Positions 33,961 through 43,769 of a stretch of 64,000 nt of DNA are shown in pieces; within the stretch, counting starts at the first letter, position 1; each line of letters begins with the position of its first letter. The notes beneath the pieces are model-generated. The model was not told where the DNA came from and ran no database searches. It was given only the letters and a program-made list of their open reading frames with translations. The translations under genes were made by a program, and so were the position numbers. Source of the DNA: Pseudomonadota bacterium (GTDB lineage: Bacteria; Desulfobacterota; Desulfobulbia; Desulfobulbales; Desulfocapsaceae); contig JAEYNP010000129.1 of NCBI GenBank assembly GCA_023412495.1, forward strand, positions 1-64,000, in the 5' to 3' direction.

Positions 33961-36273
33961 ATGGACGTGAGGGACAGCGAATTCCTGCAGAGACTGCTGG
34001 ACATGTTCAAAATTGAGGCACGGGAGCATCTCGATGCCATTTCCTCCCGACTCACCACCCTGGGAAGGGAGTGTGAGACCGATCAGGCCGCTCTCATCGA
34101 AACCGCTTATCGCGAGGCCCATAGCCTGAAGGGAGCCGCCCGATCGGTGAACCGCACCGATATGGTGACGATCTGCCAGGGCATGGAGAACGTTTTTGCG
34201 GCCTTGAAACGCGGCAGGCTTTCCCCTTCACCGCAGCTCATAGATCTCCTCCACCAGGCAGTGGACGCGTGCTACCGGCTGATCGAGGGCGAGGAGGGAG
34301 CGGCCGGGCAAAAAGAAAGCCTCCGAAGATTGACCGAAAGGCTGGACGGCTTTTTGACTGATCGAACCAAAACTTCACCACCCGCCCCGGCTTTCCCGAC
34401 TCTTGAGCGTGAGCCGGCTATCGTCGAAGCCCGACCCGAGGATCGGGAAGGAACCGGCGGCACGGAATCCATAGAGGAAGGAACTGCCCGACTGCCATCC
34501 GGAAACTCACGGGAGGCCCCCTCTCCCCCGGAGGCCCCGACACCCTCGCCGCTCGCCTCGCCCGGTCCTGCCGCTCCGGAAACACTCAGGGTCAAGACCG
34601 CGGTCCTCGACAAGCTCCTGCTCCAGGCGGAGGAGATGATCTCGCTGAAGCTTTCCACAAGTCAGCGCGTGGCAGAATTGCGGGACTTGAAGAAGATGTT
34701 CGATCTCTGGAAGAAAGAGAGACGGCGGCAGGGGGGCTTCCCGGCGCTGGGACGAGATTCAGGCGCAGCCGCCGATCCCTCGATTTCCTCATTGGATGTC
34801 CTGCTCGCGGCAACGGTCAAGGCCGCCGAGTACGACAGCAGGACCGCCGGCGCCATGATAGACAAGCTGCTCGACGACATGAAGAAAACCCTGATGCAGC
34901 CCTTCTCGTCGCTGCTCGAATTCTTCCCCAGATTCGTCCGCGACCTCGCCCGATCGGCCGGCAAGGAGGTCGAGTTCTTCATGGCAGGCGGCGATATCGA
35001 GGTCGACCGGCGGATCCTGGAAGAGATGAAGGGCCCACTCATTCACCTGATCCGCAACTGTATCGATCACGGCCTGGAGAAGGGCGAGGAAAGAGCGGCA
35101 AAAGGCAAGGCGCCAACCGGGAACATGAAGATTGCCGTGGCCTCGAAGGACAACAAGATCGAGATCACGGTCGCCGACGACGGTCGGGGAATCGATGCGA
35201 CTAAGATCAGGTCGTCCGCCGTGCACCACGGCGTTATATCCGCTGAAGACGTCCTGAAACTGAGCGACCATGAAGCCCTGCAGCTCATCTTTCGGTCCGG
35301 GGTGACCACCAGCCCCCTCATCACGGACATCTCCGGCCGGGGGCTGGGGCTGGCCATCGTCCAGGAAAAGGTGATAAAACTGAACGGGACGCTCACGGTC
35401 GAGACGGAGCCGGATGCAGGAGTTGCCTTCCACATGGTCGTGCCGTCAACCCTGACCACCTTCCGTGGCACGCTCGTTCGCCTCGCCGACCGGCTCTTCG
35501 TTCTGCCCACCGTCAATATCCTGCGGGTCACGCGGGCGAGGCGGGAAGAGATCGAGACGGTGAAAAACCGGGAAACCCTGTTATTTGAAGGCAGGCCGAT
35601 TTCACTGGTCCTACTGGCCGATGTCCTCGGCCTGAATATTACCGGCCAGGAGAACGAGCCCTTGATTCAGGTGGTGATCCTCGGATTTGCCGAGAAACGC
35701 ATGGCTTTTGTCGTCGACGAAATCCTGCGCGAGCAGGAGGTGCTGGTCAAACCGCTCGGCCGCCATCTCTCGCGGGTCAGAAATATTTCCGGGGCGACTG
35801 TGCTCGGCAGCGGCAAGGTGGCTCCTGTCCTGAACATTGCCGATCTGCTGAAATCGGCGGCGAAAATCGGCTCGACCCGCTCCGTGAACGCCGCCGAGCC
35901 GAAAGAGCGGAGCCGTTCAGTACTGGTTGTGGAAGATTCCATCACCGCCAGGGCCCTCCTGAAGAATATCCTCGAGTCGGCCGGCTACGAGGTGCAGACG
36001 GCTGTCGACGGGATGGACGGCATCACCGCCCTCAAATCCAGGGAATTCGATATCGTCGTTTCCGACGTGGAGATGCCCCGGATGAACGGCTTCGATCTCA
36101 CCGCCAGGATCCGTGCCGATAACAAGCTGTCGGATCTGCCGGTGGTGCTGGTGACCGCCCTCGAATCGCGCGAGGACCGCGAGCGCGGTGTGGATGCCGG
36201 CGCCAATGCGTACATCGTCAAGAGCAGTTTCGATCAGAGCAACCTCTTGGAAGTCATCGGGAGACTCATATGA
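33961..36273 (+). CDS. cheA: CheA-type kinase fused to receiver (WspE-like)
   Basis: A 770-residue hybrid kinase: Hpt domain with His54 in REAHSLKGAARS, a Pro/Ala/Glu-rich linker (about 140-210), a dimerisation region, the HATPase core (about 340-500; LIHLIRNCIDHGLE and ISGRGLGLAIV), a CheW-like regulatory domain (about 505-640), and a C-terminal receiver (VVSDVEMPRMNG Asp). This is the build of WspE. It overlaps cheB by 4 bp. Its receiver may act as a phosphate sink or be self-phosphorylated. Confidence 0.94.
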   Translation: MDVRDSEFLQRLLDMFKIEAREHLDAISSRLTTLGRECETDQAALIETAYREAHSLKGAARSVNRTDMVTICQGMENVFAALKRGRLSPSPQLIDLLHQAVDACYRLIEGEEGAAGQKESLRRLTERLDGFLTDRTKTSPPAPAFPTLEREPAIVEARPEDREGTGGTESIEEGTARLPSGNSREAPSPPEAPTPSPLASPGPAAPETLRVKTAVLDKLLLQAEEMISLKLSTSQRVAELRDLKKMFDLWKKERRRQGGFPALGRDSGAAADPSISSLDVLLAATVKAAEYDSRTAGAMIDKLLDDMKKTLMQPFSSLLEFFPRFVRDLARSAGKEVEFFMAGGDIEVDRRILEEMKGPLIHLIRNCIDHGLEKGEERAAKGKAPTGNMKIAVASKDNKIEITVADDGRGIDATKIRSSAVHHGVISAEDVLKLSDHEALQLIFRSGVTTSPLITDISGRGLGLAIVQEKVIKLNGTLTVETEPDAGVAFHMVVPSTLTTFRGTLVRLADRLFVLPTVNILRVTRARREEIETVKNRETLLFEGRPISLVLLADVLGLNITGQENEPLIQVVILGFAEKRMAFVVDEILREQEVLVKPLGRHLSRVRNISGATVLGSGKVAPVLNIADLLKSAAKIGSTRSVNAAEPKERSRSVLVVEDSITARALLKNILESAGYEVQTAVDGMDGITALKSREFDIVVSDVEMPRMNGFDLTARIRADNKLSDLPVVLVTALESREDRERGVDAGANAYIVKSSFDQSNLLEVIGRLI

Positions 36274-37358
36274 CAAACCGCCAAAAGTCGCCGGCAGAGC
36301 GCAGGATAAGGGTCCTGGTGGTCGAGGATTCGCCGGTGGCCCGGGAATTGCTGCTGCATATCCTCGATTCCGATCCTGAGATCGAGGTGATCACCGCAGT
36401 CGGCAGCGGAGAGGAGGCGCTCACCGCCGTCGCCCGGCTCAAACCCGACCTCATCACCATGGATATCCACCTCCCGGGCATGAACGGCTTCGAGACCACC
36501 CGCACCATCATGGAAACCACGCCGGTGCCCATCATTATCATCACCGGCAGTTGTGATATGCGGGAGCTGGAATTGTCCTTCAAGACCATCGAGGCCGGGG
36601 CCCTGGCCGTGCTGCAGAAACCGACCGGCTCAGGATACGATTATGAGCGCCAGGCAAAGGAGATCGTCAATAAGGTCAAACTGATGTCCGAGATCAAGGT
36701 GGTCCGGCGCTGGGCCCGATCCCCGGGGAAACACCCGGTTCCTCACCAGAACCAGATGGATGTCTCCCCCCGGCCGACCGCGGTCCATGTGGTCGCAGTC
36801 GGGGCGTCCACCGGCGGGCCACCCGTGATTCAGAAGATCCTGGCGGAGCTGCCCCGGGACTTTACCCCGCCCGTCCTGATCGTCCAGCACATGGCCGAAG
36901 GCTTCATCCGCGGCTTTGCCGAATGGCTCGGCCAGACCTCAGCCCTGCCCGTGCATGTGGCCTTCCACGGCAGTGTGGCCCGTCCCGGTCATGTTTACAT
37001 CGCGCCGGACAAGACCCAGATGAAGATCGATGCCGGTGGCCGGCTCCTTTGCCTGAACGACAGGATGGAGAACGGTCTGCGTCCCTCCGTCTCCTATCTC
37101 TTCAGGTCGGTAGCGGAGGTATACGGCAAACATGCCGTCGGTGTACTGTTGACAGGCATGGGCAAGGACGGCGCCAGTGAATTGCGCCTGATGCGGGAGA
37201 AGGGCGCAATCACCATGGCCCAGAATGAGGAGACTTCGGCGGTCTTCGGCATGCCGGGGGAAGCGATACGGCTCGAGGCGGCGAGATACGTCCTGCCTGC
37301 CGACAAAATCGGCATGGTCCTGGCCAGTATAGCCAAAGACAGAAAAATCGAGAGGTAA
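36270..37358 (+). CDS. cheB: Chemoreceptor methylesterase CheB (WspF-like)
   Basis: A 362-residue receiver-methylesterase. Receiver phospho-acceptor is Asp65 (ITMDIHLPGMNG). The C-terminal esterase has the catalytic Ser (GASTGG), His (IVQHM) and Asp (TGMGKDGA). It removes methyl groups added by CheR and adapts the receptors. Starts on ATGA overlapping cheA. Confidence 0.95.
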   Translation: MTNRQKSPAERRIRVLVVEDSPVARELLLHILDSDPEIEVITAVGSGEEALTAVARLKPDLITMDIHLPGMNGFETTRTIMETTPVPIIIITGSCDMRELELSFKTIEAGALAVLQKPTGSGYDYERQAKEIVNKVKLMSEIKVVRRWARSPGKHPVPHQNQMDVSPRPTAVHVVAVGASTGGPPVIQKILAELPRDFTPPVLIVQHMAEGFIRGFAEWLGQTSALPVHVAFHGSVARPGHVYIAPDKTQMKIDAGGRLLCLNDRMENGLRPSVSYLFRSVAEVYGKHAVGVLLTGMGKDGASELRLMREKGAITMAQNEETSAVFGMPGEAIRLEAARYVLPADKIGMVLASIAKDRKIER

Positions 37359-37371
37359 GGAGACAGGGGCC

Positions 37372-39228
37372 ATGCCATTTCAGACGAATGAAAATTCATT
37401 CAATATCCTCGTCGTCGAGGACAGCCCGACCCAGGCCGAACAGCTGCGCTACATTCTCGAAAAAAGGAACTACCAGGTCACCGTGGCCGCCAACGGCAAA
37501 CAAGCAGTCGAAATCCTCCGGGAATTTCGCCCTCATGTGGTGATAACCGATGTGGTCATGCCGGAGATGGACGGCTACGAACTGTGCCGGACCATACGCT
37601 CCCGGGAACATATCAAGGACATTCCGGTCATCCTGGTCACCACCCTGTCCGATCCCACCGATGTCATCAAGGGACTCGAGGTCGGCGCTAACAACTTCAT
37701 AACAAAGCCCTACGACGAGCGCTATCTGGTTTCCCGCCTCCAGTATCTCATCACCAACATGGAACTGCGCAAGGAACTCACCGCCGAGATGGGCATCAAT
37801 GTCTACTTCTCCGGCAGGAACTATTTCATCACCGCCGAACGGCTGCAGATCCTCGACCTGCTGCTGTCGACATACGAAAACGCCTACCAACAGAACTGCG
37901 AGTTGCTGAACGCCCAGAAAAAATTACAGGAGCTGAACGAGCATCTCGAAGACATCGTCCGAGCAAGGACAGCCGAGCTCCTTTCCGCCAACGCCCAGCT
38001 GAAGATCGAGCTGCAGGAACGGTTGCGGGCCGAGGAAGAAAAGGAAAAACTGCTGGCCCAGCTGCACCAGGCCCAGCGCATGGAGTCGGTGGGGCGGCTG
38101 GCCGGTGGGGTTGCTCACGACTACAACAACATGCTCTCGGTCATTCTCGGCTATACCCAGATGGCTCTCGACAAGGTCCAGCATGATTCAACCCTCCATG
38201 AAGACCTGCGGGAAATTCTCTCCGCCGCCGAGCGCTCGTCCAGGATCACCCGGCAGCTGCTCACTTTTGCCCGAAAGCAGAACATCGTTCCGCAGGTGCT
38301 CGACCTGAACGAGACCGTACAGGGAATGCTCAACATGCTGAAAAGGATGATCGGCGAGGATATCACCCTCAACTGGCGACCGGCACCGCACCTTTCGCCG
38401 GTGAAGATCGATCCCTCCCAGGTCGATCAGCTCCTCGCCAATCTCTGCGTCAATGCCCGGGACGCCATCCTCGGCGTGGGGACCGTCGATATCGAAACCG
38501 GCATGGCGGCCATCACGCCGGAGGAAATCGCCGAAAATGCCGCACTTGTGGTCGGCGAATATGTCGTCCTCACGGTCAGCGATACCGGCTGCGGCATGGA
38601 AAAGGACGTGCTGGAAAATATATTCGAACCCTTTTTCACCACCAAAGCCGAGGGACACGGGACAGGACTCGGTCTTTCGACCGTCTACGGCATCGTCCAT
38701 CAGAACAACGGCTTTATCAGCGTCGAAAGCAGCCCCGGCCATGGCACGACCTTCAAGACCTATCTACCTACCTGGGACGAATCGGTGGCTGTGGTTGGAA
38801 CTGCCGGCAACGCGACAACCCGGCGAGGCCAAGGACAGACCATCCTGGTCGTAGAAGACGATGAGGCAATTCTCAAGCTGACCTGCAGAATGCTCAGCAA
38901 TCTTGGATACTCGGTCCTGCCCGCCGGCAGCCCCGGCAAAGCCCTGAGCATTGCTAGAGAGCATCAAGGGCCGATCCAACTGCTGCTTTCCGACGTGATC
39001 ATGCCGGAAATGAACGGCCGCGACCTGGCGGAACTGCTGGTGGCCATCCATCCGGATATGAAGTGCCTCTTCATGTCGGGCTACAGCGCCAACATAATCG
39101 AGGGACAGAAGGGGATGGCCAAAGGACTGCAGCTGATCGCCAAACCGTTCATGGCAAAGAACCTGGCGGCAAAAATCCACGAATTGCTCGACTCGGAGCC
39201 AACGCCACCGGCGTCGATGAATAACTGA
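37372..39228 (+). CDS. REC-histidine kinase-REC hybrid, possible output of the Che cluster
   Basis: A 618-residue soluble protein with no membrane segment. N-terminal receiver (about 10-130, [13 protein letters not shown]), a linker and long coiled coil (about 170-235), HisKA ([13 protein letters not shown]), HATPase ([11 protein letters not shown]) and a C-terminal receiver (about 490-605, [12 protein letters not shown]). It starts 13 bp after cheB. In Wsp the place after CheB is held by WspR (REC-GGDEF); here a phosphorelay kinase takes that slot, so CheA probably signals into a second kinase. Its final target is unknown. Confidence 0.88.
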   Translation: MPFQTNENSFNILVVEDSPTQAEQLRYILEKRNYQVTVAANGKQAVEILREFRPHVVITDVVMPEMDGYELCRTIRSREHIKDIPVILVTTLSDPTDVIKGLEVGANNFITKPYDERYLVSRLQYLITNMELRKELTAEMGINVYFSGRNYFITAERLQILDLLLSTYENAYQQNCELLNAQKKLQELNEHLEDIVRARTAELLSANAQLKIELQERLRAEEEKEKLLAQLHQAQRMESVGRLAGGVAHDYNNMLSVILGYTQMALDKVQHDSTLHEDLREILSAAERSSRITRQLLTFARKQNIVPQVLDLNETVQGMLNMLKRMIGEDITLNWRPAPHLSPVKIDPSQVDQLLANLCVNARDAILGVGTVDIETGMAAITPEEIAENAALVVGEYVVLTVSDTGCGMEKDVLENIFEPFFTTKAEGHGTGLGLSTVYGIVHQNNGFISVESSPGHGTTFKTYLPTWDESVAVVGTAGNATTRRGQGQTILVVEDDEAILKLTCRMLSNLGYSVLPAGSPGKALSIAREHQGPIQLLLSDVIMPEMNGRDLAELLVAIHPDMKCLFMSGYSANIIEGQKGMAKGLQLIAKPFMAKNLAAKIHELLDSEPTPPASMNN

Positions 39229-39626
39229 CTCAAGGGGCCCCCCAGACAACCTCCTCCGAAATCCGAAGCCTCGAAACGGGGTGGTTGCATTTCCTCCGCG
39301 TAGCTCTGCTTCCTGCAAAAAAGGACAAAGTCCGGATAATGAGGACACGCAGGCGGCAGCTCGGCTTGCTTCGGGCTCCATTCATCCATGCGTTGGGAAC
39401 AATCCTTCAACTACCTGATTTCACCTACTTCCGTCTCGACTCATTAGAACACCATTTGGCACATTATCTGCACCTGTATATTTATCCTGCTCTCCCACGT
39501 ACAAGAATCCGCCAGGTCATAAGCGACCTCCTTCCGGACCAGTTGCGTCCGCCGCCTTCAAACCGGGAGCCGCTTTATCCTGAATACGGCTAATAGAACA
39601 TCTTCAACACCTGAAGGAGCAAAGAT
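39229..39626. other. Intergenic region, nothing recognised
   Basis: About 400 bp after the chemosensory cluster. No reading frame, repeat or clear terminator was recognised. The 3' end carries the leader of the dehydrogenase gene, with GAAGGAG before its ATG. Confidence 0.4.
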
Positions 39627-40835
39627 ATGAAAGCGATAGTTTTTAGAGAGATAGGCAATATTCGGCTGGAAGATATACCCGAGCCGAAAATCGAGCAGCC
39701 GACCGATGCCATCGTCCGCCTGACCTCCAGCGCCATCTGCGGCACCGACCTGCATATGGTCAGGGGGACGATGCCCGGCATGGTCCCGGGTACGGTGCTC
39801 GGCCATGAAGGCGTTGGTATCGTAGAGGAGATCGGCCGGAACGTGCGCAACCTGTCTAAGGGCGACCGGGTAATCATTCCTTCCACCATTGCCTGCGGCA
39901 CCTGCGCCTACTGCCGGGCCGGCTATTATTCCCAATGCGATACCGCCAATCCCAATGGGCCGCGGGCCGGAACCGCCTTCTTCGGCGGACCCAAGGCGAC
40001 CGGTCCCTTCCATGGACTGCAGGCGGAATACGCACGCATCCCCTTTGCCAATATCGGGCCGGTCAAGATACCCGAGGAGCTGAACGACGATGCCGCCATC
40101 CTCCTGTCCGACATCTTCCCGACCGGCTGGTTTGGGGCGGAGATGGCCGAAATCAAACCCGGCGACGTGGTACTGGTCTACGGCTGCGGTCCGGTGGGTC
40201 TTTTTTCCATACTTTCGGCGCACCTGATGGACGCCGGTCGGGTGCTGGCCGTGGACCGGCTGCCGTCACGCCTGGAACGGGCCCGGGCGCTGGGGGCCGA
40301 GACGATCAATTTCGACGAGGAGGATCCGGTGCAGATCGTGATGGAGCTTACTGCGGGCATCGGTGCCGACCGGGTTATCGACGCCGTGGGCGTCGACGCC
40401 GAACCTCCATCCAAAGGACCTGCGGCGGATTCGATCAGGAAACGCCGCCAGGAATTCCAGCAGCAGCTAAAAACCGCCGCGCCCGGGGCACGTTCTGAAG
40501 GCGAGCATTGGGTCGCGGGGCAGGCGCCCTCGCTGGCTCTCGACTGGGCCCTGCAGAGCGTGGCCAAGGCTGGCACGCTGTCGGTCGTCGGAGTGTATCC
40601 GGAAACCGCCCATTTCTTTCCCTGGGGCGAGGCTATGAACCGCAATCTCACCATCAATGCCGGCAATTGTCCGCACCGGCGCTACCTGCCCCACCTCATC
40701 GAGCTTGTCACTTCGGGAACGGTCGATCCACGGGTCGTCCTCTCCCAGAAAGTATCTTTCGGTTCAGCTCTCGAGGCTTACGAAAAGTTCGACCACCGCG
40801 AGGAAGGCTGGATCAAGGTGGAACTCAAACTCTAG
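39627..40835 (+). CDS. Zinc-dependent alcohol dehydrogenase, formaldehyde dehydrogenase-like
   Basis: A 402-residue medium-chain dehydrogenase. Catalytic zinc ligands are in AICGTD and GHEGVG; structural zinc cysteines are in CGTCAYCRAGYYSQCD; the NAD-binding motif is YGCGPVGLFS. The long insert before the C-terminal part (about 255-300) is typical of the glutathione-independent formaldehyde dehydrogenase subgroup. The actual substrate is not readable. GAAGGAGCAAAGAT precedes the ATG. Monocistronic. Confidence 0.9.
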   Translation: MKAIVFREIGNIRLEDIPEPKIEQPTDAIVRLTSSAICGTDLHMVRGTMPGMVPGTVLGHEGVGIVEEIGRNVRNLSKGDRVIIPSTIACGTCAYCRAGYYSQCDTANPNGPRAGTAFFGGPKATGPFHGLQAEYARIPFANIGPVKIPEELNDDAAILLSDIFPTGWFGAEMAEIKPGDVVLVYGCGPVGLFSILSAHLMDAGRVLAVDRLPSRLERARALGAETINFDEEDPVQIVMELTAGIGADRVIDAVGVDAEPPSKGPAADSIRKRRQEFQQQLKTAAPGARSEGEHWVAGQAPSLALDWALQSVAKAGTLSVVGVYPETAHFFPWGEAMNRNLTINAGNCPHRRYLPHLIELVTSGTVDPRVVLSQKVSFGSALEAYEKFDHREEGWIKVELKL

Positions 40836-40979
40836 CCAGCCGGCTCGGCTGCCGGATCGACCTGACCTCCAAGGAGAGCGTCTCCAGCAGAGCGTGGAGA
40901 CGCTTCTTCAGGATCCCGGCCATCCCGTCTGGTTATGGGAACGGGTCGGCATTAGATTTCCTGCTACTCGAGGGAATGC

Positions 40980-43445
40980 ATGGAACCTTCGCTCATCTTG
41001 ATCATCGACAATGATCCGTCTTCACGGAACAAGCTGGCAGGCATCCTCAGCCGTATGGGCGAGAATCTCCTCCTGGCCGAAACCGGAGCGGAAGGCATAT
41101 CTTTCATGAAAGATCATGCTGTCGATCTCGCCTTGATCAATCTCGGCCTGAGCGACGTTTACGATACCATTTCCGGGATAAGGGCTGTTTCTCCTTTGAC
41201 GGCGATTCTTATCCTAACCGGCAAGACAACCATCGAATCGGCCCTGGAGGCGACCAGGCGCGGTGCTTTCTCCTTCTTGGTAAAGCCCTTCGACGAAGAG
41301 TTGGTAAAGTTCAAGATCCGATGGGCGATTGAAAAAGGGAAGGTGGAGACGCAATACCGGGAGAGTGAAGCAAAGTTCTCAAAATTACTGGAAGCTGCCC
41401 CTGACGGAATATTACTGGTCAATGAAAAGCAGGAGATAGTGCTCGTCAACGGCAGATTCGAGGAAATGTTCGGCTATCACCGCTCGGAAGTCGTCGGTAA
41501 AGATTTGATGATGCTCATCCCTCCCCGTTATCCCCGCCATCACGAACATGCGGAAGAATACATTCTGAAGCCGCAAAAGATGCTTATGGCTCACGGGAAA
41601 AGACTCTTTGCCCTCCGCAAGGACGGCAGTGAATTTTCGGCCGAAATCGGTCTCAGTCCGCTGAAAACCGTCGACGGTCTCATGATAATCGCCATCATTC
41701 GCGATATCACCGAGCGGATCCGACTGGAGGTACGGCTCGAACATCAGGCAAGCCACGACAGCCTCACGAAACTTCCCAACCGCAACCTGCTGGTCGACCG
41801 TCTCGACCAGGCGCTGGTAATAGCCGAGCGTTATCATCAAAATGTGGCCGTGTTGTTTGCAAACCTGGATAACTTCAAGATCATCAACAACAGCCTCGGC
41901 CACGATGCGGGGGATCGGGTGTTGAAGGAGGTGGCAACCCGCTTCCGCAGTTGTGTCGGAGCAAGGGAGATACTCGCCCGCCACGGTGGCGACGACTTCG
42001 TTTTCGTTCTTCACGATGTTTTCGAAATGGAGGATATCGCAGTACTGGCGCAGAAAATCCTGTCTGCCTTGAGCCAGCCGATCGAACTCGGTGCCCACAC
42101 CCTGGACATTACCTGCAGCATCGGCATCAGTGTATATCCGAAAGACGGAAATGACTCACAAACCCTTTTGAAGAACGCCAACGCAGCGATGTTCCGGGCC
42201 AAGGAAACCGGATGCAACACCTACTGCTTTTTCACAACTCACTTGAGCGACCGGGCGGTGGCCCGCATGAACATGGAAAAGCACTTGCGCCGGGCCCTGC
42301 TCAAACGCGAATTGTCATTATTTTTCCAGCCGCAGCTGAGCCTCGCTTCCGGCCGGATGATAGGAGCGGAAGCCCTGCTGAGATGGGAAAATTCCGAGCT
42401 GGGAACGGTTTCGCCGACAGAGTTCATTCCCCTGGCGGAGGAAACAGGGCTCATCATTCCCCTGTGCAAATGGGTTCTGTGGACCGCCTGCACCCAAACC
42501 CATCACTGGCGCAAACTGGGATTGCCGAATTTCACGACGGCCGTCAATTTATCCCCCAGGCAGTTCTGGAATCCAGGTCTGCTCGACACCATTAGCGAGA
42601 TACTGAGAGAGACCGGGCTGGACCCGGCCTGTCTGGAGTTCGAGATCACGGAAAGCATGGTGATGCGGGACAAGGAAAGTGCGCTTGCGATGCTGAATGA
42701 ACTGAAAAGGATCGGGGTGAAGCTCTCCATCGACGACTTCGGCACCGGGTACTCCAACTTGAGCTACCTGAGCAGTTACCCGTTCGACAAGCTGAAGATG
42801 GACATCTCTTTCGTCCGTGAGATCACCTATGACCCCGGGAGCGCAGCCATCGCCAGGACCATAATCTCACTGGCTCACAACCTGGATTTGAAAGTACTTG
42901 CCGAAGGGGTCGAAACAGAACCGCAGCTCAGCTACCTGCGGCACTACGGCTGCGACGAGATGCAGGGATATTTTTTCAGCAAGCCGGTGTCCGAGCAGGA
43001 GTTCACGCAGCTCCTGCAGGAAGAACGGAAGCTTTCAGCTCCTCGGGATCGCCATGGCATTCCCCTGAAGACGCTGCTGATACTGGACGACGAACAGCGC
43101 GTCATCGATGTCATGACCAGGATTCTGCACTCGGAAAATTTCCGGATAATCTCCGCCACCTGTCCCAGCGAAGGCTTCAATCAGCTTGCCCTCAACCATG
43201 TGGATGTCATTATCTGCGACCAGAATATGCCCGAAATGAGCGGCGCCGAGTTTCTCAGACGGGTAAGAAGCCTTTACCCCGACACTATTCGCATTGCCAT
43301 GTCGGGCCATGCCGACGCCGACATGGTCGCCAATTCCATCAACCAGAGCGGTATCTATAAATTCCTCATCAAGCCTGTCGACAAGGAGTTACTGATAGAT
43401 ACCGTCAACCAGGCCTTTATGGTAAAAGGAAACCTCTCGCTGTAG
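40980..43445 (+). CDS. REC-PAS-GGDEF-EAL-REC signalling protein
   Basis: An 821-residue c-di-GMP protein. The N-terminal receiver (about 1-120) has Asn where the phospho-acceptor Asp is expected (ALINLGLSD), so it is probably not phosphorylated. PAS (about 130-250) is followed by a GGDEF domain with GGDDF, a variant of doubtful cyclase activity, and an EAL domain with catalytic features intact (AEALLRW, EITES, DDFGTGYS, AEGVETE), suggesting phosphodiesterase activity. The C-terminal receiver (about 695-815) keeps Asp (ICDQNMPEM). It may be an effector of the Che or Sia systems nearby; this is inference from position. Confidence 0.92.
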   Translation: MEPSLILIIDNDPSSRNKLAGILSRMGENLLLAETGAEGISFMKDHAVDLALINLGLSDVYDTISGIRAVSPLTAILILTGKTTIESALEATRRGAFSFLVKPFDEELVKFKIRWAIEKGKVETQYRESEAKFSKLLEAAPDGILLVNEKQEIVLVNGRFEEMFGYHRSEVVGKDLMMLIPPRYPRHHEHAEEYILKPQKMLMAHGKRLFALRKDGSEFSAEIGLSPLKTVDGLMIIAIIRDITERIRLEVRLEHQASHDSLTKLPNRNLLVDRLDQALVIAERYHQNVAVLFANLDNFKIINNSLGHDAGDRVLKEVATRFRSCVGAREILARHGGDDFVFVLHDVFEMEDIAVLAQKILSALSQPIELGAHTLDITCSIGISVYPKDGNDSQTLLKNANAAMFRAKETGCNTYCFFTTHLSDRAVARMNMEKHLRRALLKRELSLFFQPQLSLASGRMIGAEALLRWENSELGTVSPTEFIPLAEETGLIIPLCKWVLWTACTQTHHWRKLGLPNFTTAVNLSPRQFWNPGLLDTISEILRETGLDPACLEFEITESMVMRDKESALAMLNELKRIGVKLSIDDFGTGYSNLSYLSSYPFDKLKMDISFVREITYDPGSAAIARTIISLAHNLDLKVLAEGVETEPQLSYLRHYGCDEMQGYFFSKPVSEQEFTQLLQEERKLSAPRDRHGIPLKTLLILDDEQRVIDVMTRILHSENFRIISATCPSEGFNQLALNHVDVIICDQNMPEMSGAEFLRRVRSLYPDTIRIAMSGHADADMVANSINQSGIYKFLIKPVDKELLIDTVNQAFMVKGNLSL

Positions 43446-43769
43446 ATCCCGCTGAAAACTTCCACTGCCATGCAATGAATGTCGGCAGACCGCCTCGCCG
43501 CTCCCCATGTTTCCTCTGATGCAACTTCCGGACATAGTATAAAAACATTGACGAATAATCTTCAAGCAGACCTATCCATGGGATTGTTTTGTTAAACGCA
43601 TACCGTGCGCCACTTAACAAATTACTGTCAAATACGATATAAGTTGAAAAAAAGAAAACACCCGGTATGATCGGCAACGAGTATTTCTGCGGGGGATTAC
43701 CGGTCACTTCCGCCTGCCGAGTTTCAGGATGATGAAGTGCAACTGCCACCTACCAACAGGGAGAGGACG
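43446..43769. promoter_or_regulatory. TRAP operon upstream region with 8-bp inverted repeat
   Basis: About 320 bp. TTTGTTAA at 43588-43595 pairs perfectly with TTAACAAA at 43614-43621 (18-nt spacer), a possible operator. AT-rich sequence between 43530 and 43670 fits a promoter region, but no -35/-10 pair is assigned. The ribosome site of dctP (GGGAGAGG) closes the region. Confidence 0.4.
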
